Origin: Nitrospira sp. | GTDB taxonomy: Bacteria; Nitrospirota; Nitrospiria; Nitrospirales; UBA8639 | NCBI GenBank assembly: GCA_020430245.1 | Contig: JAGQKG010000008.1 | Coordinates: 1-37,328 of the forward strand | Length of the DNA: 37,328 bases | Direction: 5' to 3' | Part shown: piece after piece, positions 17,120-26,008 of the stretch | How the letters are laid out: every line of letters begins with the position of its first letter | Numbering within the stretch: position 1 is the first letter of the stretch | Made by a program: the position numbers and the translations under genes | The notes under the pieces: model-generated | What the model saw: only the letters and a program-made list of their open reading frames with translations | Told to the model about the DNA's origin: nothing | Databases searched by the model: none

Positions 17120-17825
17120 CGCAAAGGCCTCTAAAATTAGTAATAGAACGATATTCTGTTTTTGCATTCTGGTCATACCCGCAAGATGTTCTGCGGGAAA
17201 ATATGACGCACGGCATTCCGGCAGCTTTGGCACCACACGCATCGACGTCGTGTCGATCACCGACATACAACACCTGCTCTGGATCAAGATTCCAGAGGCG
17301 ACAGGCATAGAGAAACCCTTTGGGGTTGGGCTTAAACGCATTAATCTCCGGATCCGTTCCGCATAATTCCACCGTTAATGGAACATGAATCCCTAGCCCT
17401 CGCAGTTTTTCTCTTACGGGGTAATCAGAAAAAACTCCCGTATAAAGACCCCTTTCGGCTGCCAATTGGAAAAATTCTCTCATACCACGACGTCGACAGA
17501 TCCTGAGATATTTCAAAGGGCGACGGTACATCCATTCCCTTACAACCATCTCCACCTCTCTAGAGGTCACATAGACTTGTTCGGCAACAAGAGAATATTG
17601 AAAGCTCACCAAAGGGACACGCGGATCTTTCATGGTCCGCAGCGCTTCACGTCCCTCTCGGAAACATTTCAAAATTCTCCAGACACCCAGAGCCTCCCGA
17701 ATAGAACCTAACGCAAACGGAGCAGCAGACAACTCAACGGCCATTAGGCTACGAAGATATTGTTGGTGATATAACGTCCCATCAACATCGAGCAAAACGG
17801 CTCGAATCTGGTGAACTCCTTTCAC
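17097..17825 (-). CDS. HAD-superfamily hydrolase
   Basis: A 242-residue phosphatase-type protein. Motif I is LLDVDGTLYH (Asp nucleophile and acid/base), motif II GVFSDYP, motif III the Lys of FKPNPKGF, motif IV VLYVGDRHDVDACGAKAAGM. A helical cap inserted after motif I (about residues 20-100) fits subclass C1. It probably removes a phosphate from a small metabolite, perhaps a sugar phosphate or the phosphoribosyl product of the neighbouring UbiA enzyme. That link is inferred from the 23-base overlap with the UbiA gene. The start is GTG with GAGGAG about 11 bases upstream. No other gene lies upstream for 1.2 kb, so this heads its own operon. Confidence 0.85.
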   Translation of the reverse strand: MKGVHQIRAVLLDVDGTLYHQQYLRSLMAVELSAAPFALGSIREALGVWRILKCFREGREALRTMKDPRVPLVSFQYSLVAEQVYVTSREVEMVVREWMYRRPLKYLRICRRRGMREFFQLAAERGLYTGVFSDYPVREKLRGLGIHVPLTVELCGTDPEINAFKPNPKGFLYACRLWNLDPEQVLYVGDRHDVDACGAKAAGMPCVIFSRRTSCGYDQNAKTEYRSITNFRGLCDVIHSAI

Positions 17826-19090
17826 GACCCAGACTACTCCTCGAAATCAGGAAAATGGCTATTCAAAAATTGACCCATAAAAGCTCGTGAATAGGATATG
17901 TAGTGTGCAAATACTTATACCCATCAAATTATTGGATGATTGTACAAAAATCCCCTTCATTTACTCTCAAGAATTCGTCGATTCTACAAGCAAGATTCGT
18001 TCCGCAAATATATCGGAAGCCAGAATTACTGGCTGAACAGAAATTATGCACCACCGGGAGACTGAATCCAACCATCCTGGTTACGCGAAGTTAAGCGAAG
18101 TGCAGGACATCTGAGTGGAGTGTTATGTCTTCGGTAGTCTCTTTCCATGGAAAACACAGGTTTTTTCTGGCGACGGTGATAGCCTGAACCAGTTTGTCCA
18201 ACATCCTCATCGTCCACTTTAAGAGGAAGAACCCATTGGCTAGGGGGGATAAAACAATAAAGCGCCATTGGAACCCCCCTATAGGGTTGTAGTCTGGTTT
18301 CCAGACTATTCAGCCTTTTTTCTCTACTCCTATAATGAAATGGAGCCTGGAGGATTAGGGAAAGGCTATTGTCTTTGGCCTTCTTTGAGGGGAATGGCAA
18401 TATCTATAAGACTATACATGAATACTCGTATTCGTACTCCACGCTGTACCGTATTATTTCTGAGGAAGGTGAAGCTAGATTATGGTCCTTTACTCTTAAT
18501 GGCTGGCACGAGAAAACGTGATTAGTTTTCATGAAGCTGAAAGCATCATAGGGGTCTATCATGCATGGCAATGATGAGTTTTCCGGGGTACAACTCATAC
18601 CCATGGCATTTAGGGGTGGGGAGTTTCGCCAACGTTCCCCTGACTAACTATCGTGCATTGTCTTGATCTCCGTTATACTTACACTTGTTTCTGAAGGAAT
18701 GCATAGCACTTCAAATACATGCCAGGCAAGACCTTTATAAAATCTTGGGCAAAATGTTCATTTAAGATCTTCTAGGTATGGCCTAGACTCTTTGACCACA
18801 CGAGCAAACCCAATGTGCCTTAAACAAAATACCCAGGGTTAAATTGGTCTCTTGAGAGGGGTAAATCAATAGCTCCAATAGATTGATTTTACTGATTCAA
18901 ACCTGGCATTTTTAAAATTTGAAGATAAATCAGAATGATCAAACTCTACAAGGGTTCTCTAGAAACCATTAATGATTTGTGAGACGCCAAATTCCCTGGA
19001 CATACCCCCTGGTCTCCTTCCAAGTAGGACACGCCGGTGCCATGGCCTCGGTTTCACCTATTCAATTGATTCCGTTATAGGGAGCAAAAC
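17826..19090. other. 1.26-kb intergenic stretch between divergent genes
   Basis: No credible gene is seen. Two adjacent small hairpins occur at 18272-18308 (AACCC/GGGTT, then TAGTCTGG/CCAGACTA around a TTT loop), followed by a T6 run 8 bases later, but no gene precedes them. The rest is AT-rich. The last 20 bases carry the ribosome-binding site AGGGAG for the next gene. Promoters for the HAD gene and the AlkP-fold gene should lie here, but none stood out. Confidence 0.4.
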
Positions 19091-20596
19091 ATGATTGCGG
19101 CCATCTCATTGGAGGCCCCATCGCTGTCCCTTATCCAGCAGTTGATCGCTGACAACCGAATGCCGCATCTCGCAGCTCTTCAACGAGAAGGCGAGGTCGT
19201 CAGCCTCGACCCACCATTTCTTGATGGAGCGGTTTACGCCACCCTCTATACCGGTCAACATCTGTCGGAGCACGGGATTTACTCCTTATTTACCTGGTCT
19301 GCTCCCGAGCAAAAGCTCCGATTGTCTCACGAGCTACTGTCAGATGACACTCTGTTCCGACGCCTGGACCGAGCAGGCAAACGAGTCCTTGCCATTGATC
19401 CACCCGAACATCCCATCCAGGAACTGGCCAACGGTGTCGTGGTGAGTGGGTGTCAGTTTCGATCACGCGTCCACTTGGCTAAGTGGTCGCGTCCTCCGAG
19501 CTTGGGCAAGGAACTCTTTAACCTTCTTGGCAAGACACCTAGAGGTGAGGAAACCTTTGGTCAGCCATCGCAGCACCATCTCCTCCACCTGCGGGAAATC
19601 CTCCTGCAAGCCCCCAGCCGCCTAGCTCGTGGAGTTGAACGATTGATGGAAGAAAGGGCCCCCGATGTACTCTGGTTGCACATGGCTGCGATCCACCTTG
19701 CGGGGCACCAGCTTTGGGATACCGCGTCCGTTGACATCATCGGACAGTCCTCAACCGGAACGAGTCTGCTGGAAAAATCCCTGATTGACGTATATCTTGA
19801 AGCCGACGCAGCACTTGGTCAAATAAGAAAAACTCTGCCTGACAATGCAGATCTCCTCGTATTCTGGGCCAAGGGAATGGGCCCGGAGACATGTCGGTCC
19901 GATCTTCTTCCCGAGATGCTGGAACGGATTCTGAACCCCCGCACCATCGTCCACACGTCATCTGGAAATGACATCCTGACGAAGCTGCGTTCGATCGTAC
20001 CCACCTCGCTTCGATCTAAGGTCGCAGATGCACTACCCGATTCACTTTCACTCCAACTTACAGCTCGACTGGGAACAATAGGGAAAGACTGGAAAGCGAT
20101 ACGGGCCTTTTCTTTACCCTCAGACGGCCCTGGATTGGTTCGGCTTAACATCCACGGGCGGGAGCGGAATGGGATCGTCACCGAATCCGAAGCAAAAGTG
20201 CTCTGCGACGAGATCATCGAGGGCCTCCAAACCTTTTGCGACATTGATGGTAAAAAGTGCATTGTGGGCATTGAACGACCCGGAGACCATTTGCCTCCCG
20301 GCCCCAAACTGGACGGGCTTCCCGACCTGGTTATCCGATGGAGTGACGAACCATCTACGAATCTACGCGGCGTGACCTCCCCGGTATACGGTACAGTGTT
20401 GCGCAAAGGTGCGGGGTCAGGGCGGTCGGGAAACCACATCCCCGGCGCCCGCGCTATTATCGTCCCGCGATCGGGAACGTATCGCACGATCAAGGGCCGA
20501 AATCCGCATCTGGTTGATCTGAATGCAACGGTCTGTGCAGCAGCTGGGGTGCCCCACAATGACCTTCCCGGCCAGTCACTTCTCGCATATCACTGA
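19091..20596 (+). CDS. AlkP-fold (type I phosphodiesterase/nucleotide pyrophosphatase-like) protein with altered active site
   Basis: A 501-residue cytoplasmic protein of alkaline-phosphatase-like fold. The frame is recognisable: MPHLAALQREGEV, then ATLYTGQHLSEHGIYSLF (50-67), GVVVSGCQF, a middle strand DVLWLHMAAIHLAGHQLWD, LLVFWAKGMGP (255-265) and a late SGNHIPGARAIIVPRSG. Compared with active relatives several metal or catalytic positions differ. The usual N-terminal Asp is Glu (ISLEAPS), the nucleophile-bearing loop reads PPFLDGAVYATL without a Ser/Thr at the expected place, the Asp-x3-His pair is HLAGH, and the SDHG motif is WAKG. The late His is kept. It could be a non-catalytic or shifted-chemistry member. 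AGGGAG lies 7 bases before ATG. A glycosyltransferase follows 295 bases downstream on the same strand. Confidence 0.7.
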   Translation: MIAAISLEAPSLSLIQQLIADNRMPHLAALQREGEVVSLDPPFLDGAVYATLYTGQHLSEHGIYSLFTWSAPEQKLRLSHELLSDDTLFRRLDRAGKRVLAIDPPEHPIQELANGVVVSGCQFRSRVHLAKWSRPPSLGKELFNLLGKTPRGEETFGQPSQHHLLHLREILLQAPSRLARGVERLMEERAPDVLWLHMAAIHLAGHQLWDTASVDIIGQSSTGTSLLEKSLIDVYLEADAALGQIRKTLPDNADLLVFWAKGMGPETCRSDLLPEMLERILNPRTIVHTSSGNDILTKLRSIVPTSLRSKVADALPDSLSLQLTARLGTIGKDWKAIRAFSLPSDGPGLVRLNIHGRERNGIVTESEAKVLCDEIIEGLQTFCDIDGKKCIVGIERPGDHLPPGPKLDGLPDLVIRWSDEPSTNLRGVTSPVYGTVLRKGAGSGRSGNHIPGARAIIVPRSGTYRTIKGRNPHLVDLNATVCAAAGVPHNDLPGQSLLAYH

Positions 20597-20891
20597 AACT
20601 TGCAGTGATGGAAATCCAACCGAATTACCCAATTTTAAGTAACCGAAAGCCTAATAACGTTTCCTAGATAAGTGTCCGATGAATGCTCGCCTATGAACGA
20701 AATCTTATGTATTTGGCTGAATTTTCACTTAAATTATGCTAATTTTTTAAGGATTGAGACCAACCCTCCCGCAAACTTCGCCAAGAGTGAAGCGCCCCCC
20801 AACAAGCTAGAGGGTCATCTTTAAAACAGGTGGTCTGAGCAAATTACCGCGTTTTTTCTCAACAAGTTGAGGGCGATCCTTCACTGTTCTC

Positions 20892-22064
20892 ATGAACAAA
20901 ATAAAGGTATTGTATGCCTATCTTGGGTTTTACCGCGATGCCGGAGGAGAACACTCTCCGTTGGGCCTTGCCGAAGAACTTGATCGCGAGCGGTTCAGTT
21001 TCGAATTGGTGACGTTGATGCCGACCACCTCCACAATCGGCGCAGCGGTTCAGGCAACAGGTTGCCCCATCCACGAGCTCGGACTGGGCATTCCGCGTTG
21101 TTCAGAGCCGGTCCGCATAATCAAAGTTATCAAAGCCTTTTATCAGACGTTCCGCAGAATTCAACCGGACATTGTTCAAACGCAATCAGGCTTTTGCAAC
21201 GTGTGGGCCCGATTGGCAGCCAAATTGGCGGGCGTGCCCATCATCATCATGACGGTTAATTTTGATGAACCAAAACCGCGATGGTTTCTGCGGCCGCTTA
21301 TGGGTGCCGTGCATCACTGGTTAGCCACGAGCACCAAAGCCTATGTCTGTATCGCTGAACATTTGATGAAGGAACAGTTACAACCCTACGAATGGGATCG
21401 TGCCGAAATCATTGACCAATTTTTCGATCTTAAACGCTTTTTGGTGGGCCGCACCGATTTACCGGAAATCCGAGCCCTAACCAATCCCGCTCATCCAGTA
21501 CTCGGCATTGTCGGACGGCTGGAATACGAAAAAGGGCATAGGGTGGCAATCGCGGCCATGCGGAAAATCGTGGATGCAATACCGGGCGCTCGCCTCCAGA
21601 TCGTCGGGGTCGGCAGCTTGGAACAAGAACTCCGAGACCAAGTGGTGGCCCTGCAACTCTCGGAACACGTCAAATTTGCCGGTCACCAGACTCAGATTTG
21701 TGAGATCATGTCCCATATGGACCTTTTGGTGATCCCTTCATACAACGAAGCGTTCGGTTTGGTGGTATTGGAGTCGATTGCAGCCGGGGTACCGTTATTA
21801 GGGAGCCGCAGTGGTGCCTTCCCCGGGATTCTTGACAACGGGAAATACGGGACCTTGGTCGAACCATCAGACCCTGACGCGTTGGCCGAGGCTGCCATTG
21901 ATATCATCCGTAACCCGGCCCCAGCAGTGGACAAGGTGAAGATGGCTCGAATTACCGTGCTCAAGCGGTATACCAAAGAGGAAAGCGCCCGGCAACACGC
22001 TCGTCTTTATGTGCATTTAGTTGAAAATCTTGAGGAAAAAATTAAAGAAACCTCCAGAAAATAG
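20892..22064 (+). CDS. GT4-type glycosyltransferase (copy 1 of a tandem duplicate)
   Basis: A 390-residue GT-B enzyme of glycosyltransferase family 4. The N-terminal domain begins KIKVLYAYLGFYRDAGGEHSPLGLAEEL with the glycine loop and a TQSGFCNVWARLAAKL helix. The C-terminal domain has HPVLGIVGRLEYEKGHRVAIAAMRKI, LQIVGVGSLEQELRD, and the nucleotide-sugar motif NEAFGLVVLESIAAGVPLLGSRSGAFPGIL with the E-x7-E pair. It transfers a sugar from a nucleotide donor to a growing polyprenyl-linked glycan on the cytoplasmic face. It closely resembles the gene at 23,769: 7 differences in the first 60 residues. There is no good ribosome-binding site before the ATG, which starts the same way as copy 2. Donor and linkage cannot be read from sequence. 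Confidence 0.88.
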   Translation: MNKIKVLYAYLGFYRDAGGEHSPLGLAEELDRERFSFELVTLMPTTSTIGAAVQATGCPIHELGLGIPRCSEPVRIIKVIKAFYQTFRRIQPDIVQTQSGFCNVWARLAAKLAGVPIIIMTVNFDEPKPRWFLRPLMGAVHHWLATSTKAYVCIAEHLMKEQLQPYEWDRAEIIDQFFDLKRFLVGRTDLPEIRALTNPAHPVLGIVGRLEYEKGHRVAIAAMRKIVDAIPGARLQIVGVGSLEQELRDQVVALQLSEHVKFAGHQTQICEIMSHMDLLVIPSYNEAFGLVVLESIAAGVPLLGSRSGAFPGILDNGKYGTLVEPSDPDALAEAAIDIIRNPAPAVDKVKMARITVLKRYTKEESARQHARLYVHLVENLEEKIKETSRK

Positions 22065-22111
22065 TAATTTCCTGGTTAAACTGTTCGGCCCTCTTACAGA
22101 CCAACGGTAAA

Positions 22112-22384
22112 ATGATGGTATCCAGCAACATGCCCCACAATAAGGTGTTGCCCAGTTACAATGTATTGGGCGTGTTGGCCTTTAGCTATTTTCCGGTCAT
22201 TATTTCGAAGAGTAATGTGGAAGAGCACACAGACGCGAATGGAAGAGAGAACTATTAGGATCAAGCCAAAGAGGTTTTACGAAAGTACAACGATATCCCC
22301 GCCATATCCTTAAATCTATTTCCCAAAGAGGGTGAATTTCGGTTTACTTACGATTTTCTGAAACACCCATTGAGTAATTTATGA
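22112..22384 (+). pseudogene. Gene remnant of unknown family (one in-frame stop)
   Basis: Forty-eight and 41 codons in one frame, separated by a TAG at 22256. They read like protein: MMVSSNMPHNKVLPSYNVLG, a hydrophobic VLAFSYFPVIIS, then DQAKEVLRKYNDIPAISLNL and FPKEGEFRFTYDFLKHPL. No family is recognised. It lies between the duplicated glycosyltransferases, downstream of copy 1, and is probably the worn remains of a gene once present there. Confidence 0.4.
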
Positions 22385-22468
22385 AAATGGCGCACCCACT
22401 ATTCCACTCTTTTAGTATCGCGCCCTAATTTAAACCGGAGGCGGGAACCTCAACATACCCTGGCAGAG

Positions 22469-23326
22469 TTAGGGGCGTGTAAGAATCTCTCCCCGTTTAG
22501 CTTTTAAGGCATTGGTTCGAATGGCATGATCAAATATATGGCAAAAATACATTTGCTCTACCCACTCGGCATTGCGAAATATTCGCCTTTTTTCGAGAAA
22601 ATTGAACTTGGTAATTTTCCTGCATTCATGTCCATTATTAAATTCCTCAATGGCCAGGAGTTCACCGCAATATCGATTGTGTAGTTCTCGTTTAACATCA
22701 TCAAAATACATTACCACCATCGGAAGGTACAAATCAGAAGGCCCATTAAATATAGTCAAAGCGTCCACTGTACTACTATAGTAATCCAGATCCACAGAGA
22801 TGAAACCAATCGGAGCTCGGACATCGCTCAAAAACCCTTTTATTGTATCCTCCAGGTTTCCGAAATTGATGCGCGCATTTTCAGGAAGCTTTCTTAACAG
22901 CAAATCCTTATCCTGGAGAGGGAAATCGCCCTGACTATAGTACTCCGGGTGATCACGGAAGTCTTTTGGGGGGGGCAATCCCAGCCCAGTATCGAATCCG
23001 ACGATATCGAACTTCACCCCTGTTATATCAGTGATTCTCCTGCCTACTTCGCACAGGTTAAGCAGCCCCGACCCATTAGCGACCCCAAATTCAATTACCG
23101 TCAGACAATCAACATTAATTTCTCTTGCAAAGTCTGCCGCTCGGAGCAGCCCAAATGCGTGATATCGCCGTTCTATCAAATCGAAATCGATTTTGGCTCT
23201 GAGGCTTCCGAAGAGAGCCACCAACCCTGAAAGGAGGTTCAGGTGGATTGGTTCCGTAAGTCGATCTACAAAAATGTTCCGGAGAGTGTTGGGTTCTCGA
23301 AGATTTCGCAGCAAATACCTGACCAT
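22469..23326 (-). CDS. Class I SAM-dependent methyltransferase (TylF-like)
   Basis: A 285-residue protein. The SAM-binding core is visible: VIEFGVANGSGLLNL (motif I, Glu-Phe-Gly), KFDIVGFDTGLGLPPPKD, and the acidic strand PIGFISVDLDYYSSTVDAL, which in TylF-type O-methyltransferases supplies metal-binding Asp residues. MVVMYFDDV follows at the next strand. It likely methylates a sugar hydroxyl, either on a nucleotide sugar or on the glycan. The start is preceded by AAGGA about 9 bases upstream. It is on the strand opposite to its neighbours and sits exactly between the two duplicated glycosyltransferases, so it must have its own promoter. Fold confident, substrate unknown. Confidence 0.8.
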   Translation of the reverse strand: MVRYLLRNLREPNTLRNIFVDRLTEPIHLNLLSGLVALFGSLRAKIDFDLIERRYHAFGLLRAADFAREINVDCLTVIEFGVANGSGLLNLCEVGRRITDITGVKFDIVGFDTGLGLPPPKDFRDHPEYYSQGDFPLQDKDLLLRKLPENARINFGNLEDTIKGFLSDVRAPIGFISVDLDYYSSTVDALTIFNGPSDLYLPMVVMYFDDVKRELHNRYCGELLAIEEFNNGHECRKITKFNFLEKRRIFRNAEWVEQMYFCHIFDHAIRTNALKAKRGEILTRP

Positions 23327-23768
23327 AAGCTCTGATCCTTCATTTACTCACTGTTCAGCAGTTCATGACGTGTATGCTTTCCATGATTGCCAAAGGGTCC
23401 CATGGACAAAGAAGACTGAAGATCCTCCCTTTGAAAACCAGGATTTTCTGCTCCCCAAAAGAGAGTTTATTTTTTCGAATTTCGAGTACTTTACTAAAAT
23501 TTTTCCATAAAGTCTTTCGTGTATGTCTCCTGAGGTCATCTATAGAGTCACCGGCAAAACACTTATCGATGAGGCCCGCAACCCAGACACGATTATTTTG
23601 GATTTTTGTTGCCCGGCTCAGAGACTGGACCTGCCACTTCGCACCGTTGATCACCCTTTTCCCCTTTCGGCCAAAAACTAGATAGTACATATTCACGTGG
23701 ATTTTCACTCATACCCAGCTATTTTATTTTAGGGATTGAGACAAACCAGCCGAGAAGTTTCGGCTAGA
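23327..23768. other. Stretch between the methyltransferase and GT4 copy 2
   Basis: Contains a 117-codon minus-strand frame (23355-23708, GTG start) rich in Lys/Arg with no ribosome-binding site and no recognisable domain. It could be a diverged or decayed gene upstream of the methyltransferase. The last 50 bases repeat the pre-gene sequence of copy 1 (GGATTGAGAC followed by AACC at 20,751 and 23,733), marking the duplication boundary. Confidence 0.35.
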
Positions 23769-24914
23769 ATGGAAAAAATAAAGGTATTGTTTGTCTATCT
23801 TGGGTTTTACCGGGATGCTGGAGCGGAACAGACTCCACTGGGCCTTGCCGAGGAACTTGATCGGGAGCGATTCAGTTTTGAGATAGTGACGTTGATGCCG
23901 ACTACCTCCACAATCGGCGCTGCAGTTCAGGCGACAGGTTGCCCCATCCATGAGCTCGGACTGGGCATTCCCCGTCTCACAGAACCGGTCCGCATAATCA
24001 AGGTTATCAAAGCCTTTTATCAGACGTTCCGCAGCATTCAACCGGACATTGTTCAGACGCAATCAGGGTTTTGCAACGTGTGGGCGCGATTGGCGGCCAA
24101 ATTGGCGCATGTTCCCGTGGTCATCGCAACTTTAAATTTTGGTGGGGAGCCAAAACCACCATGGTATATGTGGCCGGTTATGCGTGCCATGCATCACTGG
24201 TTAGGAACGAGCACCGACGCCTACGTCTGTGTTGCTCAGCATTTGATGAAGGAACAGTTACAACCCTACGAATGGGATCGTGCCGAAATCATCGATGGCT
24301 TTTTCGACCTCCATCGTTTTCTTGCGGGACGCCCCAATTTGCCGGAAATCCAAGCCCTAACCAATCCCGCTCATCCGGTTCTCGGCATTGTCGCAAGGCT
24401 CGAATACGATAAAGGCCATAGGGTGGCGATCGCGGCCATGCGGAAAATCGTCGATGCGATACCAGGCGCTCAACTCAAAATCGTCGGTGCGGGCAGCTTG
24501 GAACAAGAACTCCGAGACCAAGTGGTGGCCTTGCAACTCTCGGAACACGTCGAGTTTGCCGGTCACCAGACTCAGATTTGCGAAATCATGTCCACTATGG
24601 ACCTGCTGTTGATCCCTTCATACAACGAAGCATTCGCTAGGGTAGCGTTGGAGTCAATTGCGGCCGGGGTACCCCTATTGGGAAGCCGCAGCGGTGCATT
24701 TCCCCGAATCCTTGAAAACGGGGAATATGGTGCGTTGATCGCCCCAGCCGATCCTGACGCGTTGGCGGCGGCAGCAATGGAAATAATCGCTAACCCGGCC
24801 CCGGCATTGGTTAGATTGAAAAAAGCTCGAACTACCGTGCTCAAGCGATATACCAAAGAGGAAAGTGCCCGCCGATACGCTCGTCTTTATTTGCGTTTAA
24901 TTGGAAATTCTTAG
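23769..24914 (+). CDS. GT4-type glycosyltransferase (copy 2 of a tandem duplicate)
   Basis: A 381-residue paralogue of the gene at 20,892, starting MEKIKVLFVYLGFYRDAGAE. The same GT-B layout is seen: LNFGGEPKPPWYMWPVMRA in the N-domain, HPVLGIVARLEYDKGHRVAIAAM and LKIVGAGSLEQELRD, with the E-x7-E motif now NEAFARVALESIAAGVPLLGSRSGAFPRIL. Changes cluster in the 125-145 region and in the loop after the first Glu, which contacts the donor, so sugar or acceptor choice may differ between copies. I aligned the start to copy 1. An in-frame TTG at 23736 would add 11 residues but is not conserved because copy 1 has a stop there. No strong ribosome-binding site is present. Confidence 0.86.
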   Translation: MEKIKVLFVYLGFYRDAGAEQTPLGLAEELDRERFSFEIVTLMPTTSTIGAAVQATGCPIHELGLGIPRLTEPVRIIKVIKAFYQTFRSIQPDIVQTQSGFCNVWARLAAKLAHVPVVIATLNFGGEPKPPWYMWPVMRAMHHWLGTSTDAYVCVAQHLMKEQLQPYEWDRAEIIDGFFDLHRFLAGRPNLPEIQALTNPAHPVLGIVARLEYDKGHRVAIAAMRKIVDAIPGAQLKIVGAGSLEQELRDQVVALQLSEHVEFAGHQTQICEIMSTMDLLLIPSYNEAFARVALESIAAGVPLLGSRSGAFPRILENGEYGALIAPADPDALAAAAMEIIANPAPALVRLKKARTTVLKRYTKEESARRYARLYLRLIGNS

Positions 24915-25034
24915 GCAAAAATTGCGAAAAAAATTCAGTTACGTAATAATTACCTGATCGAATGTAGGGATTTACACAGGTACAGCATTCCAATTGCAAT
25001 CTCTCTCGTAAACAAAGCAACTGGAGGTACTTCC

Positions 25035-26003
25035 ATGCTTGAAAAGAAGCGCTCTGGAATTAGCCACAATTCCGAGCCGATGGTGAGTGTGCTGATTGTC
25101 GCCGACCATGATACAGATCGCCACGCCGAGCTAGCGGATCTCCGCAGCTGTTTGCAAGCGCTCGCCACACAGGATGTGGACGAACCCGTTGAGTTTTTGC
25201 TCGTCGAAACAGAAGAGGGCGCTCGAAAGCTTCCTGCGGATTTGCTGGCCGAGTTACCTGGCTTAAAGGTGATCGGAGTGCCTAACGATGCGACCTATGA
25301 GCAAAAGAACGCTGGGGCTCAGGCTGCTCAGGGGGAAATTATAGCCCTTTTGGATGCAGACTGCATTCCGGTTCCAGGCTGGCTGAAGTCACTGATCACC
25401 ACATTTCGGGTACACCCAGAATATGTTGCAGTGAGCGGTCGCACCATGTATGAGGGCAAAACTTCCACTGAGCGATGCCTATCGGTCCTATCCCGCGGTT
25501 TTCTCGATCCAGGAAAAGAAGGCCCAACCCGGTTCATTTCGAATAACAACTCCGGTTTTCTCAGGAAGGTTTACGAACGGTTCCCGCTCCCGGAGAAGGA
25601 AGGCCCTTACGCGGCGCAATTACAATCTGCAGCTATCAGGCGGGACGGCGGCCATTTTCTCTTTCAGCCAGCCATGACCGTGATCCACGACTTCGAAGGC
25701 TGGTCAATGGAGCGGGATATTCGTTGCCATATCGGCTGGGCCACTATCCGTATCCGTCAGGTCGATCCCGGGTTGCGATTTAGCTGGCTCCTGCGGCTCG
25801 GACAGGCTTCAATTCCTTTATTTTACATAGGCAGAGTTATTGAGAGCTTGGGGACGTGTTTTCGAGTCGGCCGTCAATACGGTTTACGGCTGACGGACTA
25901 TCCAGTCGCACTGTTACTCACGTTTTGGATACATTTTCTCGAAATCAAAGGCATGCTGTTAGCATTCCGGCACCAGCGAGTAGACCAAACGAAATATCGC
26001 TGA
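25035..26003 (+). CDS. GT2 glycosyltransferase
   Basis: A 322-residue GT-A family 2 enzyme. The N-terminus has VSVLIVADHD, and then EIIALLDADCIPVPGWL (107-109 is the DxD-type metal motif). NNNSGFLRKVYERFPLPEKEGPYA and a basic tail follow. Two or three hydrophobic stretches near the C-terminus (FSWLLRLGQASIPLFYIG, YPVALLLTFWIHFLEI) may tether it to the membrane. The start has GGAGGT 7-8 bases upstream. It lies 120 bases after GT4 copy 2, and its stop is 5 bases before the next gene, so the two downstream genes are likely co-translated. It adds one sugar to the surface glycan; donor unknown. Confidence 0.85.
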   Translation: MLEKKRSGISHNSEPMVSVLIVADHDTDRHAELADLRSCLQALATQDVDEPVEFLLVETEEGARKLPADLLAELPGLKVIGVPNDATYEQKNAGAQAAQGEIIALLDADCIPVPGWLKSLITTFRVHPEYVAVSGRTMYEGKTSTERCLSVLSRGFLDPGKEGPTRFISNNNSGFLRKVYERFPLPEKEGPYAAQLQSAAIRRDGGHFLFQPAMTVIHDFEGWSMERDIRCHIGWATIRIRQVDPGLRFSWLLRLGQASIPLFYIGRVIESLGTCFRVGRQYGLRLTDYPVALLLTFWIHFLEIKGMLLAFRHQRVDQTKYR

Positions 26004-26008
26004 CCACT

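Noticed and set aside
17120-17341. Longer UbiA N-terminus starting at 17341
   Set aside because: It would overlap the HAD gene by over 240 bases and add about 74 residues that are not like the family; no ribosome-binding site.
18044-18400. 118-codon minus-strand open frame
   Set aside because: No start signal, no family pattern and no neighbour context; composition unlike real genes here.
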